A stretch of 35,332 bases of DNA from Klebsiella pneumoniae. GTDB lineage: Bacteria; Pseudomonadota; Gammaproteobacteria; Pseudomonadales; CAMAPQ01. The notes below the pieces were generated by a model. That model searched no databases. It worked only from the letters and a program-made list of their open reading frames with translations, and was not told the DNA's origin. Below are positions 22,901-32,023 of this stretch, in pieces (position 1 is the first letter of the stretch; each line of letters opens with the position of its first letter). Made by a program: the position numbers and the translations under genes. The DNA lies in NCBI GenBank assembly GCA_945860125.1, contig CAMAPQ010000023.1, positions 1 through 35,332 on the forward strand. The letters run 5' to 3'.

Positions 22901-23496
22901 AAACGAATATCGTCTATTCTTGCAAGATTATCTTTTGTATGTTGCATACGATTTTCTGTTTCACGTCGCCGCTCTTTATATTTTGAGATGCCGGCAGCTT
23001 CTTCCATGAAGTGGCGTAATTCGTCGGGCTTTGCTTCAATTAATCTTGAGATCGTACCTTGCTCAATAATGGCATAGCTTCTAGGGCCAAGCCCTGTGCC
23101 TAAAAATATATCGGTAATATCTTTTCTACGGCATCGCGTATTATTTAAAAAATAATGTGATAGGCCATCACGCGTAATTAAACGTTTAATCGCAATTTCA
23201 TTATATTGTGCGTATTCGCCGCCTAGTTTTCCTTCGCTATTGTCAAAAATAAGCTCAATGGAGGCTTGTGATATAGGTTTGCGTGCTGTGGAACCATTAA
23301 AAATAACATCAGACATTGATTCTCCGCGCAAATGTTTGGCAGAGCTTTCACCCATTACCCAGCGTACTGCATCAATGACATTTGACTTTCCGCAGCCATT
23401 TGGGCCGATAATGGCTGTCATTTGTGAGGGAAAGGGGATTGTTGTTGGATCTACAAATGATTTAAAACCAGCTAATTTAATGCTTTTTAATCTCAT
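19948..23496 (-). CDS. smc: chromosome segregation protein SMC
   Basis: MRLKSIKLAGFKSFVDPT, GPNGCGKSNVIDAVRWVMGESSAKHLRG, coiled coil/hinge, LLSGGEKALTAIALVFSIF, CMLDEVDAPLDDTNVGR. Confidence 0.98.
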   Translation of the reverse strand: MRLKSIKLAGFKSFVDPTTIPFPSQMTAIIGPNGCGKSNVIDAVRWVMGESSAKHLRGESMSDVIFNGSTARKPISQASIELIFDNSEGKLGGEYAQYNEIAIKRLITRDGLSHYFLNNTRCRRKDITDIFLGTGLGPRSYAIIEQGTISRLIEAKPDELRHFMEEAAGISKYKERRRETENRMQHTKDNLARIDDIRLELEKQLERLFKQAQTAQKYKQFKGEERKLKGELYALQWKETNFSLEQLDANIRQYALGLEEHLTIRASTDAKIIELKISLTDQQDEVNTHQSNYYEKNSQIAKLEQIIQNQKERSQQIEKDIKQTEKDFYHAQTSLKEEETTISILEDKISTLLPEIELQEEKLENIELSSEEAEGQLQAWQQKWYHFQTKASSNQKSAELEQSRIQHIENQIHRLKEKKNKLQEQQQTAPQNLYEQIALLTQEQEDKEIEVNQLQTTLSSSRSLITTLQKEKQALNNQLLLKSKDLRKQQEERIALQAHQKAQSGTDTKKQEEWLKNNQLTHIQNLSESIDVDKGWEKAIEMVLDKTLQAFCLPSFNAIEQALLTLKNSYFESLETNKTSENSTLFEKNSALNLPLLIDKVRIKNTHQSIDADILIPFIAQIYCTSSLTEAFQQRSQLKTGESLITPEGFWLGRNWLKFKHSDSNQMGVLARQNKINELTQAIESLQIEVDRFEERLSQISIEIEKNETESIHLQQTCNLKNKTLAQGNAQLSAQKARFEESEKRLNHIRQELVENEMQENEDNKILHESRQKLEDALLKMTEDADNRLELDSQQHSLREQVEMSRQQAKNAKTKHHEIQLQFKTLQTESDTRKKNIEGLKRQFSQLAIRTEELAREKEKGTPEIDLIRSQLEEIIFSQQSAEQKLIASRNILEDSQNKIMGFESKRLQAENHIEKIRHELEEKRIQRQSLQSQIENWLLQLQTVEESLEAILARLPENTDIKLASEELEKASHKISRLGAINLAAIEEYDAEKLRKDYLDQQAADLYLSLETLEKAIQKIDIETKAKFKETFDLVNKTIGELFPKVFGGGSAYLELTGQDLLDTGVTIMARPPGKKNSTIHLLSGGEKALTAIALVFSIFQLNPAPFCMLDEVDAPLDDTNVGRLSRLVSDMSSQVQFIYITHNKIAMECANQLIGVTMQEAGVSRIVSVNIDEAIEMVNN

Positions 23497-23607
23497 TAAA
23501 TGTGAAGTCCTTTTTTCTTTAATTGTTTAGGGTGTGATAAAAACTAACTGAGTGTATAAAGCCGAAGAGAGTATATATCAGCTTTATTTAAGTGCAATCG
23601 CTTATGC

Positions 23608-23623
23608 TTTTGCATAAGTCCTA
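23608..23623 (+). repeat. TIR-like solo copy TTTTGCATAAGTCCTA
   Basis: 15/16 identity to the MITE terminal repeat at 31888-31903; lies upstream of the CysZ-like gene. Confidence 0.45.
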
Positions 23624-23659
23624 TGTCTGAAGCTTTCGTTAAAAATTAGGGGGTGTATT

Positions 23660-24487
23660 GTGCAGGTGTTGCGTGAGATGTTACAAGGGGCAGCTATATT
23701 TACCAAAGGCGTAGCACTGGTTAAAGAGCCTTCTATTCGCTCATTTTTATGGTTGCCTTTATTGATCAATATATTTTTATTTGTAGTAATGATTATCGGT
23801 ATTTTTGTTTTCTGGGATAGCCTTGTGAGCTGGGGCGCAACAACTTCTCACTTTCCTGACTGGTTGCGGGCATGGGAAGGCGTTTTTTCTTGGATAATAA
23901 TATTATTCAAAGCCATTTTATGGATGGCATTTGTTTTTTTTATGATGTCATTTGTGGGTGTTGCTTTTACGGGTATTTGTAATTTTATTGCGGCACCCTT
24001 TAATGGCTTTCTTGCTGAAAAAATAGAAGAAAAGTTAACGGGCGAGCGTTGTAAAAGTTTGTTATTTCATCAGTTAATTGTGCGCACTTTGCTCAGAGAG
24101 TTACAGAAGATTTTATATTGGCTTCCTAAGCTAGTGCTCGTCACGCTGGTATCTTTTATCTTAGGGTTTATTCCTGGCTTAAATATTCTAGGCGTATTAT
24201 TAACGCTTTCATTTTCTGCTTGGATTATTGCACTGCAATATATTGACTATGTAATGGATAATAATCAGGTATCGTTCAGTCAAACGTTAAAGTTAATGAG
24301 AGCCCGAAGATTCTTTTGTTTAGGATTTGGTTTTGTTGCTTTACCTTTGAGTCTTGTGCCTATTGTTAGCTTAATCGCTATGCCCTTGTCAGTATGTGCC
24401 GGCACTTATCTGGGGCTTATTTTAATGACGCGGCCTTTTGTTTTTCTTAAGTTTTCAGAGGTTGATAATAAGCGTCTTGTGGGCTAA
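23660..24487 (+). CDS. CysZ/EI24-domain membrane protein
   Basis: Multi-TM, GTG start; FNFIAAPFNGFLAEKIEEKLTGE-type motif (CNFIAAPFNGFLAEKIE), LPKLVLVTLVSFILGFIPGLN. Confidence 0.82.
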   Translation: MQVLREMLQGAAIFTKGVALVKEPSIRSFLWLPLLINIFLFVVMIIGIFVFWDSLVSWGATTSHFPDWLRAWEGVFSWIIILFKAILWMAFVFFMMSFVGVAFTGICNFIAAPFNGFLAEKIEEKLTGERCKSLLFHQLIVRTLLRELQKILYWLPKLVLVTLVSFILGFIPGLNILGVLLTLSFSAWIIALQYIDYVMDNNQVSFSQTLKLMRARRFFCLGFGFVALPLSLVPIVSLIAMPLSVCAGTYLGLILMTRPFVFLKFSEVDNKRLVG

Positions 24488-24576
24488 GTCGCTTGGGTGC
24501 TACGATGCTTCTAGGCTAAGTATGATGTTTTATATTGGCCTTTAAAAAATGAATAAAAGAAATAAGGAGTTAATTT

Positions 24577-24744
24577 ATGAATTTAAAAGCATTCATTTCA
24601 TTACAGAAAACGAAATATTTTACAGCATCGTTATTTTCTAAATCGGCTGCATTTTTGATAGTGATTACGCTACCTGTTGTTTTAACAGGCTGTAGTGGGT
24701 TTGTTAAAAGTTTGACTGGGAATTTTTCTGGCTTTTTTATGTAA
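24577..24744 (+). CDS. 55-aa small lipoprotein (MNLKAFISLQKTKYFTASLFSKSAAFLIVITLPVVLTGCSGFVKSLTGNFSGFFM)
   Basis: ATAAGGAGT ribosome-binding site, hydrophobic segment, lipobox LTGC, stop then hairpin; absent from the ORF track because of its size. Confidence 0.72.
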   Translation: MNLKAFISLQKTKYFTASLFSKSAAFLIVITLPVVLTGCSGFVKSLTGNFSGFFM

Positions 24745-24747
24745 TCC

Positions 24748-24776
24748 ACACCCCCTGCAATATTTTCAGGGGGTGT
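24748..24776 (+). terminator. hairpin after the small lipoprotein gene
   Basis: ACACCCCCTG / CAGGGGGTGT perfect 10-bp stem, 9-nt loop; no long U tract follows. Confidence 0.55.
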
Positions 24777-25554
24777 CGTGTGCGTTTCTTGATGGCGGCT
24801 CTGTAAGAAAAAGCTTACATCTCAGTAAGTAATAGATGTTTTTTATTAAGAGTAATGCGAGCTTTTATTTTTAAGCTATTGATTTTGAAGGAAAAAATAT
24901 TTTTTTGTTTTTGGCGGCTTCATTTTATATTTTCTTGATACTTGTTCTCATCTCTATCAGTGATATTTTTCTTTCCGTGGGCAGCAAAGGTCGCGGTTGA
25001 AAATGGATTTCACTGCGACTCCCTTCTTTCAAGGAAGAGAGAGCTCATTTCGTATGTAAAAAAGGAGTTAAGTTTTGTGGGTATTTAGGATGAATATCTA
25101 TTGGGCAGGGAGCTTTTGGCTAGATGAATACCTTTCGTTGCTATTGCTTGGGTTCAAGGAAGGAATGAGGAATGATTGGCAATTAAGGGCATGGATTAGC
25201 TCTCTTTAGGGAATGCTACGCTATTAATAGATAATGGCTCTGCTCTAAAAACAGAGATCTATTTGATAAAAATAGTGGGCTAAGCAAGTAGTGTGGTTTG
25301 GTTTTTTTTTGGTTTGAATATTTTCTGGTTGCATACGGCAAATACCGTGTTTAAGTCAGAAAGTACCAATAATAAAGTCAAGAAAACTTGCAAAGCCGGA
25401 TAAGTGGGCTAGATTTATCATTAAGCGTTAAGGGACTAACGTTGGACTTTAAGGGATTAAACAAAACCAAGGATTGGCGTCCAAGGAGCTGTACGGCCAG
25501 AATCAGTATTAGGATGGCCGGTTAGGGATTGTGAGGTAGTGTCTGCTGTTTTTA

Positions 25555-25581
25555 GGGTGGCTGTTGTGCGGACAGCCACCC
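25555..25581. terminator. strong GC hairpin near the fdxA 3' end
   Basis: GGGTGGCTGT-tgtgcgg-ACAGCCACCC perfect 10-bp stem. Confidence 0.55.
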
Positions 25582-25605
25582 TTACTCTTCCCTTGAAGAT
25601 CGCCT

Positions 25606-25929
25606 TTACTTTACAAGATAAGACATTTTATTCGGTTTACCATTCCATTCATCTGCATCAGCTGGTGCATCTTTTTTTTCTGTAATATTCGGCCACTTAA
25701 CAGAAAGTTCAGCGTTGAGCTGTGTCATATGCTGTTGATCCTTTGGTACTTCATCTTCTGAATAAATAGCATTCGCAGGGCATTCAGGCTCGCATAGTGC
25801 GCAGTCTATACATTCATCTGGATTAATGACGAGAAAGTTCTCACCCTCATAAAAGCAATTTACGGGGCAAACTTCAACGCAATCTGTAAATTTGCACTTG
25901 ATACAGTTTTCTGTAACAACAAACGTCAT
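25606..25929 (-). CDS. fdxA: 7Fe ferredoxin FdxA
   Basis: [56 protein letters not shown]; start at 25929 with a GGAGAG ribosome-binding site. Confidence 0.95.
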   Translation of the reverse strand: MTFVVTENCIKCKFTDCVEVCPVNCFYEGENFLVINPDECIDCALCEPECPANAIYSEDEVPKDQQHMTQLNAELSVKWPNITEKKDAPADADEWNGKPNKMSYLVK

Positions 25930-26031
25930 ATCTAACTCTCCGAATAACCTACTGCTTAGCACTTGCCCGAAAAAATGAGCGGTTAGTGTAAACCCTCACT
26001 TTTACATGATCAAGGTTATAGAAACATATTC

Positions 26032-28797
26032 TTAAGTCATTTCTTTTAATCTTTGTAAAAGCTGCTGTGCTTTTTTAGGGCCTAACTCATGTAAAGGCAA
26101 TTCTTTTAATATTTCAAGAACAGGATGCGGTGGTGCAAACTGAGCAAATAAATCTAATTGCCTCGGTGCTTTTAAAATATTTTCAATTGATTTTTTGAAT
26201 GGGCTACTTCCTGTTGTGCGAAGCTTTTTAGTTTTCTGAACAACTTCCTCTTGCTGTAAGCTAAAAGCTTGTTTTTGGTCAACAGTTGCAGCTTCACGAT
26301 TCAATAAGGATTCTTTATCTTTGTCATAAGATTTTACGATAGGCCTATCACCTAGGCTAGAAAGCTTAGATTTTGCAATAGCAATAGCTGCATTTGGTAC
26401 GCCCGCTAATTTTGCAACTTGTAAACCATAGCTTTTGCTGGCAGCTCCAGCTTTTACCGTATGTAGAAAAATAATGTGGTCTTCATATTCTTCTGCCTCA
26501 ACATGATAATTAGCAATATAAGGAAATAGGGCTTGTAGCTGAGTTAATTCAAAGTAGTGTGTGGCAAATAAGCATAGTGAACGATTGCGTGTTGCTAGAT
26601 ATTCTGCAATAGACCAGGCAAGCGCAACACCATCATACGTGCTCGTCCCGCGACCAATCTCATCCATTAAGACAAAGCTTTTTTCGGTGGCCTCATTTAA
26701 AATTTGAGCGGTTTCAGACATTTCCACCATAAAAGTAGATCTGCCGCCCGCCAAGTCATCAGAAGAGCCGATGCGCGTAAAAATACGATCAATATCGCCA
26801 ATAACTGCGTTTGCTGCAGGCACAAAGCTTCCCATTCGCCCCAAAATACAAATTAGTGCAGCTTGCCGCATATAAGTCGATTTTCCGCCCATGTTAGGGC
26901 CTGTGAGAATAATCAGCTGCTGGTTATTATGAAGCGCAACATCGTTTGGAATAAACGAGGTGTCGATGACTTTTTCAACGACGGGATGTCGGCCTTTGTG
27001 AATCTCAATTAGCGGTATGAGACTAAACTGCGGTCTTGTCCAATCAAGCGTATAAGCTCTTTGTGCAAGACAAATTAAAACATCAAGCTCTGATAAGCTG
27101 CTGGCTGTTTCTTGTAGCGATTTAACTTCAGGGATGAGATGTTCAAGCAGTCCTTCATATAATATTTTTTCACGTGCAAGCGCTTTACTTTTTGCCGATA
27201 GAATCTTTTCCTCATAAGTTTTTAGTTCTGGGGTGATGTAACGCTCAGCGTTTTTAACAGTTTGTCTTCTAATGTAGTGTTGAGGAAGCGTTTTAGCTTG
27301 AGATTTTGAAATTTCTATATAAAAGCCATGGACTTTGTTATAAGCCACTTTAAGGCTAGCAATGCCGCTATTTTCACGCTCTTTTATTTCAAGCTCAGAT
27401 AGAAACTGGTGGGTGTTTTCATCAAGCAGGCGTAGCTCATCAAGCTGTTCATCATAGCCCATTAAAATAATGCCACCTTCGCGAATATTTTGAGGGGGAT
27501 TTTCTTGGATGGCTTGTTTAAGTAGTAGAGCAATTGCTTCATGGGGTTCAATATGATTATTGAGTTTATTAAAAAGAGGTGCTTCAAGAAGTTTTAGCTG
27601 CTCTTTGAGTTCAGGTAGTGCAGCAAGTGAGGCTTGCAGACGAACGAGATCACGTGGTTTAGCTGACTTCATTGCAACCCGCGCAATAATACGTTCAATA
27701 TCCCCAATATTAGTTAGTAACTTACCAAATAAATCAAAGCATTCTCGTGTTTTGGCTTCTTCTACAGCATTTAATCGTTCTTCAATCACGGCATTATTGC
27801 GTAAAGGTTTGATGAGTCTGCGCTTAAGTAGACGACTGCCCATGGCAGTACGTGTTGTATCTAGTACTGAGAAAAGCGTATTTTCTTCTGTTCCTTTAAG
27901 ATTGGTGAGTAGTTCAAGATTTTTTTGTGTGGTGGCATCCAGAATAATATGATCAGAGACTTGTTCAAATACGGGCGGGCATAGGTGAGGGAGCGCACGC
28001 TTTTGTGTTTCCATGCAATACTTCAGTAGGCATCCTGCAGCTTGAATAGCAAGGTCTGCTTCTTGTAAGCCAAAACCTTGTAAATCTTTCACGCCAAACT
28101 GTTCGCAAATCATTTGTTTGGCTTCTTTTTCTGAAAAATCCCACACCGGTTTTTTTTTCAAGTTAAAACCAGATAATGCTTTTTGATGTTCTGAATATTC
28201 AGAAATTAATAACTCCGCAGGATGAAAGCGAAATAACTCATTGAGTAATTGAGATAATTGATTGGTTTCAATAACGACAAAGCGCCCACAACTTACCTCG
28301 ATAGCGGCTAAACCAAAACGATTGTCATGAGCATAGACAGCGCACAGCCAATTATCTTTATTGGCTTGTAGCAAAGACTCTTCGCTGAGTGTGCCGGGCG
28401 TAACGATGCGTACCACTTCGCGTTTCATCGGGCCTTTTGCGAGGTTCTCTCCCATTTGTTCGCAGATCGCAACGGATTCACCTGCCATGACAAGCTTGGC
28501 AAGATAATTATCCACCGCATGCGCAGGAATGCCTGCCATGGGCACAGCAAGGCCTGCTGATTGTCCGCGAGAGGTGAGTGTAATATCTAATAAACGCGCT
28601 GCTTTTTCTGCGTCAGAAAAGAACAATTCATAAAAATCGCCCATACGATAAAAAAGCAGTATGTCTGGATGCTCAGCTTTTAGTTGCAGGTATTGTTGCA
28701 TCATTGGCGTATGATTTTCATTCTCTATCAAAAGTGTAACCATGTATTTACCATCCGTGAATGAACTTAATGCGCGCTTTTCATTGTGGAAAGACAC
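26032..28797 (-). CDS. mutS: DNA mismatch repair protein MutS
   Basis: [74 protein letters not shown]. Start codon ambiguous (several in-frame Met). Confidence 0.97.
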   Translation of the reverse strand: MSFHNEKRALSSFTDGKYMVTLLIENENHTPMMQQYLQLKAEHPDILLFYRMGDFYELFFSDAEKAARLLDITLTSRGQSAGLAVPMAGIPAHAVDNYLAKLVMAGESVAICEQMGENLAKGPMKREVVRIVTPGTLSEESLLQANKDNWLCAVYAHDNRFGLAAIEVSCGRFVVIETNQLSQLLNELFRFHPAELLISEYSEHQKALSGFNLKKKPVWDFSEKEAKQMICEQFGVKDLQGFGLQEADLAIQAAGCLLKYCMETQKRALPHLCPPVFEQVSDHIILDATTQKNLELLTNLKGTEENTLFSVLDTTRTAMGSRLLKRRLIKPLRNNAVIEERLNAVEEAKTRECFDLFGKLLTNIGDIERIIARVAMKSAKPRDLVRLQASLAALPELKEQLKLLEAPLFNKLNNHIEPHEAIALLLKQAIQENPPQNIREGGIILMGYDEQLDELRLLDENTHQFLSELEIKERENSGIASLKVAYNKVHGFYIEISKSQAKTLPQHYIRRQTVKNAERYITPELKTYEEKILSAKSKALAREKILYEGLLEHLIPEVKSLQETASSLSELDVLICLAQRAYTLDWTRPQFSLIPLIEIHKGRHPVVEKVIDTSFIPNDVALHNNQQLIILTGPNMGGKSTYMRQAALICILGRMGSFVPAANAVIGDIDRIFTRIGSSDDLAGGRSTFMVEMSETAQILNEATEKSFVLMDEIGRGTSTYDGVALAWSIAEYLATRNRSLCLFATHYFELTQLQALFPYIANYHVEAEEYEDHIIFLHTVKAGAASKSYGLQVAKLAGVPNAAIAIAKSKLSSLGDRPIVKSYDKDKESLLNREAATVDQKQAFSLQQEEVVQKTKKLRTTGSSPFKKSIENILKAPRQLDLFAQFAPPHPVLEILKELPLHELGPKKAQQLLQRLKEMT

Positions 28798-29018
28798 AGT
28801 AGAGTAATTTTAATTATTTACTTTCTCAAGGCCGGAATGATTTTTTTATTTATCATACTTTTTTCACATTTTAAAATTTGTCTTTTGCGTACAATTAAAA
28901 GGCCGTCATTTTGTGCAATATAAAATATCTGCAATGTTTCCAATTAACATGCTGGATATTTTTGCAATGGCTGCATACACTTCCCACATATTTTGAACGA
29001 CTGAACGAGGACACAATC

Positions 29019-30074
29019 ATGGATGCTAATAAAGACAAAGCATTAAAAGCGGCGCTATCACAAATTGAACGGCAGTTTGGAAAAGGTTCTGTGATGAGAA
29101 TGGGCGAGCGTGAGCTAGAAGCAATGCCGACTATTTCTACGGGGTCTTTAGGTTTGGATATTGCGTTAGGTGTCGGCGGTTTGCCTAAGGGTAGGATCGT
29201 AGAAATTTTTGGCCCTGAATCAAGCGGTAAGACAACGCTCACTTTACAGGCGATTGCAGAGTGTCAGCGTCAAGGCGGTGTGGCGGCATTTATTGATGCT
29301 GAGCATGCGCTCGATCCTATTTATGCTCAAAAATTAGGCGTAAAAATAGATGATTTAATTGTATCGCAGCCTGATACAGGTGAGCAGGCGCTTGAAATTG
29401 CTGACATGTTAGTCAGAAGTGGTGCAGTTGATATTTTAGTGGTGGATTCTGTGGCTGCTTTAACCCCTAAGGCGGAAATTGAAGGCGAGATGGGTGATCA
29501 CCATGTTGGCTTGCAGGCTCGTTTAATGTCGCAGGCATTGCGTAAAATTACGGGTAACATTAAACGTTCTAATTGCCTTGTTATTTTTATTAACCAAATT
29601 CGTATGAAGATTGGCGTCATGTTTGGTAATCCTGAAACGACGACAGGTGGTAATGCGCTGAAGTTTTATGCTTCTGTGCGTCTTGATATTCGTCGTACGG
29701 GCGCTATCAAGCAGGGTGATGAAGTGATTGGTAACGAAACACGTGTCAAAGTCGTGAAAAATAAAGTTGCGCCTCCGTTTAGGCAAGCTGATTTTCAAAT
29801 TCTTTATGGTAAAGGTATTTATCGGTTAGGCGAGGTTATCGATTTAGGTGTTAAGGTAGGTTTGATTGATAAAGCCGGTGCTTGGTACTCTTATCGTGGT
29901 GAAAAAGTGGGTCAGGGTAAAGCAAATGCAGCGCAATATTTAGAAGAGCATTTAAATATTGCTAAAGAGTTAGAACAATTAATTCGTGAGAAATTGCTGA
30001 ATGCAGATGTGCTGCCTATTGAATTTGGTGCGCAGGAAAGTACCTCTGAAGAGTTAGCTGAGCTTGATGCCTAA
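29019..30074 (+). CDS. recA: recombinase RecA
   Basis: [41 protein letters not shown]; start ATG 29019, not the upstream 28911. Confidence 0.98.
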   Translation: MDANKDKALKAALSQIERQFGKGSVMRMGERELEAMPTISTGSLGLDIALGVGGLPKGRIVEIFGPESSGKTTLTLQAIAECQRQGGVAAFIDAEHALDPIYAQKLGVKIDDLIVSQPDTGEQALEIADMLVRSGAVDILVVDSVAALTPKAEIEGEMGDHHVGLQARLMSQALRKITGNIKRSNCLVIFINQIRMKIGVMFGNPETTTGGNALKFYASVRLDIRRTGAIKQGDEVIGNETRVKVVKNKVAPPFRQADFQILYGKGIYRLGEVIDLGVKVGLIDKAGAWYSYRGEKVGQGKANAAQYLEEHLNIAKELEQLIREKLLNADVLPIEFGAQESTSEELAELDA

Positions 30075-30103
30075 AAGAGGTTCTAAATCTAAGAGAGTGA
30101 AAA

Positions 30104-30610
30104 GTGGCTTTGTCCTTAAAAGGTTACGCGCTTTTTTTATTGGCAAGACGGGATTACGCTTGCTATGAATTGCGTAAAAAGTTATTGGTAAGGGAGCTTA
30201 ATGAAGCAGCGATTGACACTTTGTTGTTGGAGCTTGCTTCGTTGGGCTATCTTTCTGATCAGCGTTTTGCAGAGAACTTGATTTTGAATTGTGCGCTTAG
30301 AAAAGGAGAAGGACCTCTTAAAATTCGCCGTATTTTAAGAGAAAAAGGCGTGAATTGTGATTTAGATTCTTTTCCTTCTTTAACTCATTCTGATGAGGTA
30401 GGTTTAGACGGTTACACTTGGGTCATGATTTGTCGTGAGCTTATCGAAAAAAAATGGCGCAATAAGCGCCATTTTACGCGTAACGAGAAAGCAGCGCTTT
30501 TTCGTTACTTACTCAATAAAGGATTTCGTTCTTCTGATATAAAGGAAGCTTTTTTTTTGTGGAAAACAGCTTGTCATGTCAATGCTAAGATAGCTTCTTC
30601 TCCAGTCTAG
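30104..30610 (+). CDS. recX: regulatory protein RecX
   Basis: GTG start, immediately downstream of recA; ARRDYACYELRKKLLVREL...LGYLSDQRFAENLI...GPLKIRRILREKGV; divergent C-terminal part. Confidence 0.9.
   Translation: MALSLKGYALFLLARRDYACYELRKKLLVRELNEAAIDTLLLELASLGYLSDQRFAENLILNCALRKGEGPLKIRRILREKGVNCDLDSFPSLTHSDEVGLDGYTWVMICRELIEKKWRNKRHFTRNEKAALFRYLLNKGFRSSDIKEAFFLWKTACHVNAKIASSPV
30451..30475 (+). other. terminator-like hairpin within the recX coding region
   Basis: AAAATGGCGC-aataa-GCGCCATTTT perfect 10-bp stem. Confidence 0.6.
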
Positions 30611-30626
30611 TTTTGCGTAAGCCCTA
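30611..30626 (+). repeat. TIR-like solo copy TTTTGCGTAAGCCCTA
   Basis: 15/16 identity to the MITE terminal repeat; begins at the base after the recX stop codon. Confidence 0.6.
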
Positions 30627-30639
30627 TTTTATAGATTTA

Positions 30640-31728
30640 TTAGCCTTGGTCATTTGGATAGATACAAGCATAAACTCGATTATTTTGATAACAAGTGCCT
30701 TTGTTTGCAATTTTGTCATCAATAAAGTTACCGACGAATTTACTGCCATCTTTAAAAATAAATTCACCAGAACCATTCATTCTATCATCCTTAAATTCAC
30801 CCACGTAACGCCTGCCATCTGCAAATTCAAACGTGCCTTTACCAGATTTTAATCCATGCCTAAATTCGCCTAAATAGCGGTTGCCATCCGCCCAAATAAG
30901 TGTACCGATACCTGACATTTCGTTATTAAGGAATTGACCAATATATTTTTCGCCTGTTGCCCAAGAAAAAGTACCCTCACCTGATTTTTTTTCATGACTA
31001 AAATCACCCCTGTAGGTTCTACCATCCGGCCAAGTATAAAATCCTTTTCCATGCATTTCACCTGCTAGAAATTCACCGTTATATTCTTCTTTATTGACGA
31101 AAATAAGGGTGCCTTGTCCTTCAGGTAAATCATTTTTAAATTCACCAATATATTGGCGATCACCTGGCCAAGTATAGATGCCTTGGCCCTGTTTTAGACC
31201 AAATGCAAACTGTCCAGAGTAATGCCTGCCATCAGCCCAAGTATAAATACCTTTGCCGTGTGGCATGCCTGCTGAAAACTGACCATCAAAGCGTGCTTTA
31301 CTTCTCCACTGATAAATGCCTTTACCTTCAAATTTTCCTGAATTCCATTCTCCTGAATAAAAAGCATTATCGGTATAAAAAATACTGCCGGTCCCTTCCA
31401 TTTTGTCGTGCTTCCATTCACCAATATATTTTGTGCCGTCAGGCCATCTAAATTTCCCTTTTCCATGTTTTTGACCAATCTTATTAATTTGGCCTTTATA
31501 ACGACTACCATCTTGAAAGTTGATTTTTTTTTCGCCATACCAAGTAAAATAAACAATACGTTCCCATGTTGATGAGAAGTAATCAGATTTAACGCGTGAT
31601 TCGTTACACGATACAAGCAGTAATGTAAAAAGAAAGATGGGCAAAAATGCAGTTTTTGGCGTTGCTTTTAGGGCGCGCATGCAACCTTGGGATATTTGAT
31701 GAAAATACCGGTAACCTGTCATAATCAA
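30640..31728 (-). CDS. MORN-repeat lipoprotein
   Basis: Lipobox LLVSC; about a dozen GxYxGxF/W MORN units (KYIGEWKHDKMEGTGSIFYTDNAFYSGEWNSGKFEGKGIYQW...). Start may be the internal MRALKATPK. Confidence 0.9.
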   Translation of the reverse strand: MIMTGYRYFHQISQGCMRALKATPKTAFLPIFLFTLLLVSCNESRVKSDYFSSTWERIVYFTWYGEKKINFQDGSRYKGQINKIGQKHGKGKFRWPDGTKYIGEWKHDKMEGTGSIFYTDNAFYSGEWNSGKFEGKGIYQWRSKARFDGQFSAGMPHGKGIYTWADGRHYSGQFAFGLKQGQGIYTWPGDRQYIGEFKNDLPEGQGTLIFVNKEEYNGEFLAGEMHGKGFYTWPDGRTYRGDFSHEKKSGEGTFSWATGEKYIGQFLNNEMSGIGTLIWADGNRYLGEFRHGLKSGKGTFEFADGRRYVGEFKDDRMNGSGEFIFKDGSKFVGNFIDDKIANKGTCYQNNRVYACIYPNDQG

Positions 31729-31800
31729 ATCCTTTTGTTATATGCGGGTTGAGCATGGTACGTAGGCAGGATTTTAACGTAAAAAGCTCGATTAATCCAA

Positions 31801-31903
31801 TAGGACTTACGCAAAACCGCCCAGCTTTGTTGCCCTGCTTCGTCGTACGATTTGTACTGTCTTCATCAGGGCGCCTTGCTGGAACAATTTTGCGTAAGTC
31901 CTA
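31801..31903. mobile_element. MITE-like element, 103 bp, 16-bp perfect TIRs, 5-bp TSD
   Basis: TAGGACTTACGCAAAA (31801-31816) vs TTTTGCGTAAGTCCTA (31888-31903), flanked by TCCAA (31796-31800) and TCCAA (31904-31908). Internal complementary blocks CCAGC/GCTGG and GCCCTG/CAGGGC. Confidence 0.75.
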
Positions 31904-32023
31904 TCCAATTCAAAATTAAAAGTGATAACGCGATTTTTTAGGGCAGGCTATTTAAAAAACAGCATAATTTTCCATTATAAATTAGTATTAGTATTGTTTA
32001 TTTAAAGTCATTAAATACCATTC

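Noticed and set aside
19076-23530. Several 64-127 aa plus-strand ORFs antisense to zipA and smc (for example 20987-21361, 22694-23077, 23240-23530)
   Set aside because: They lie fully or mostly inside confidently identified genes on the other strand and have Cys/Ser-rich compositions typical of antisense coiled-coil codons.
24745-25605. tmRNA, RNase P RNA, SRP RNA or tRNA in the long gap
   Set aside because: No conserved core motif of these RNAs seen by eye, though a covariance search is still needed.
28895-29242. 115-aa minus-strand ORF overlapping the recA start
   Set aside because: Antisense to conserved recA codons; no independent support. The same applies to 29523-29798.
30870-31616. 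Tandem repeats in the MORN gene considered as a CRISPR array, plus frame-shifted ORFs 30870-31061, 31194-31616, 31203-31451
   Set aside because: Periodicity is explained by degenerate coding MORN units; no identical repeats separated by unique spacers.
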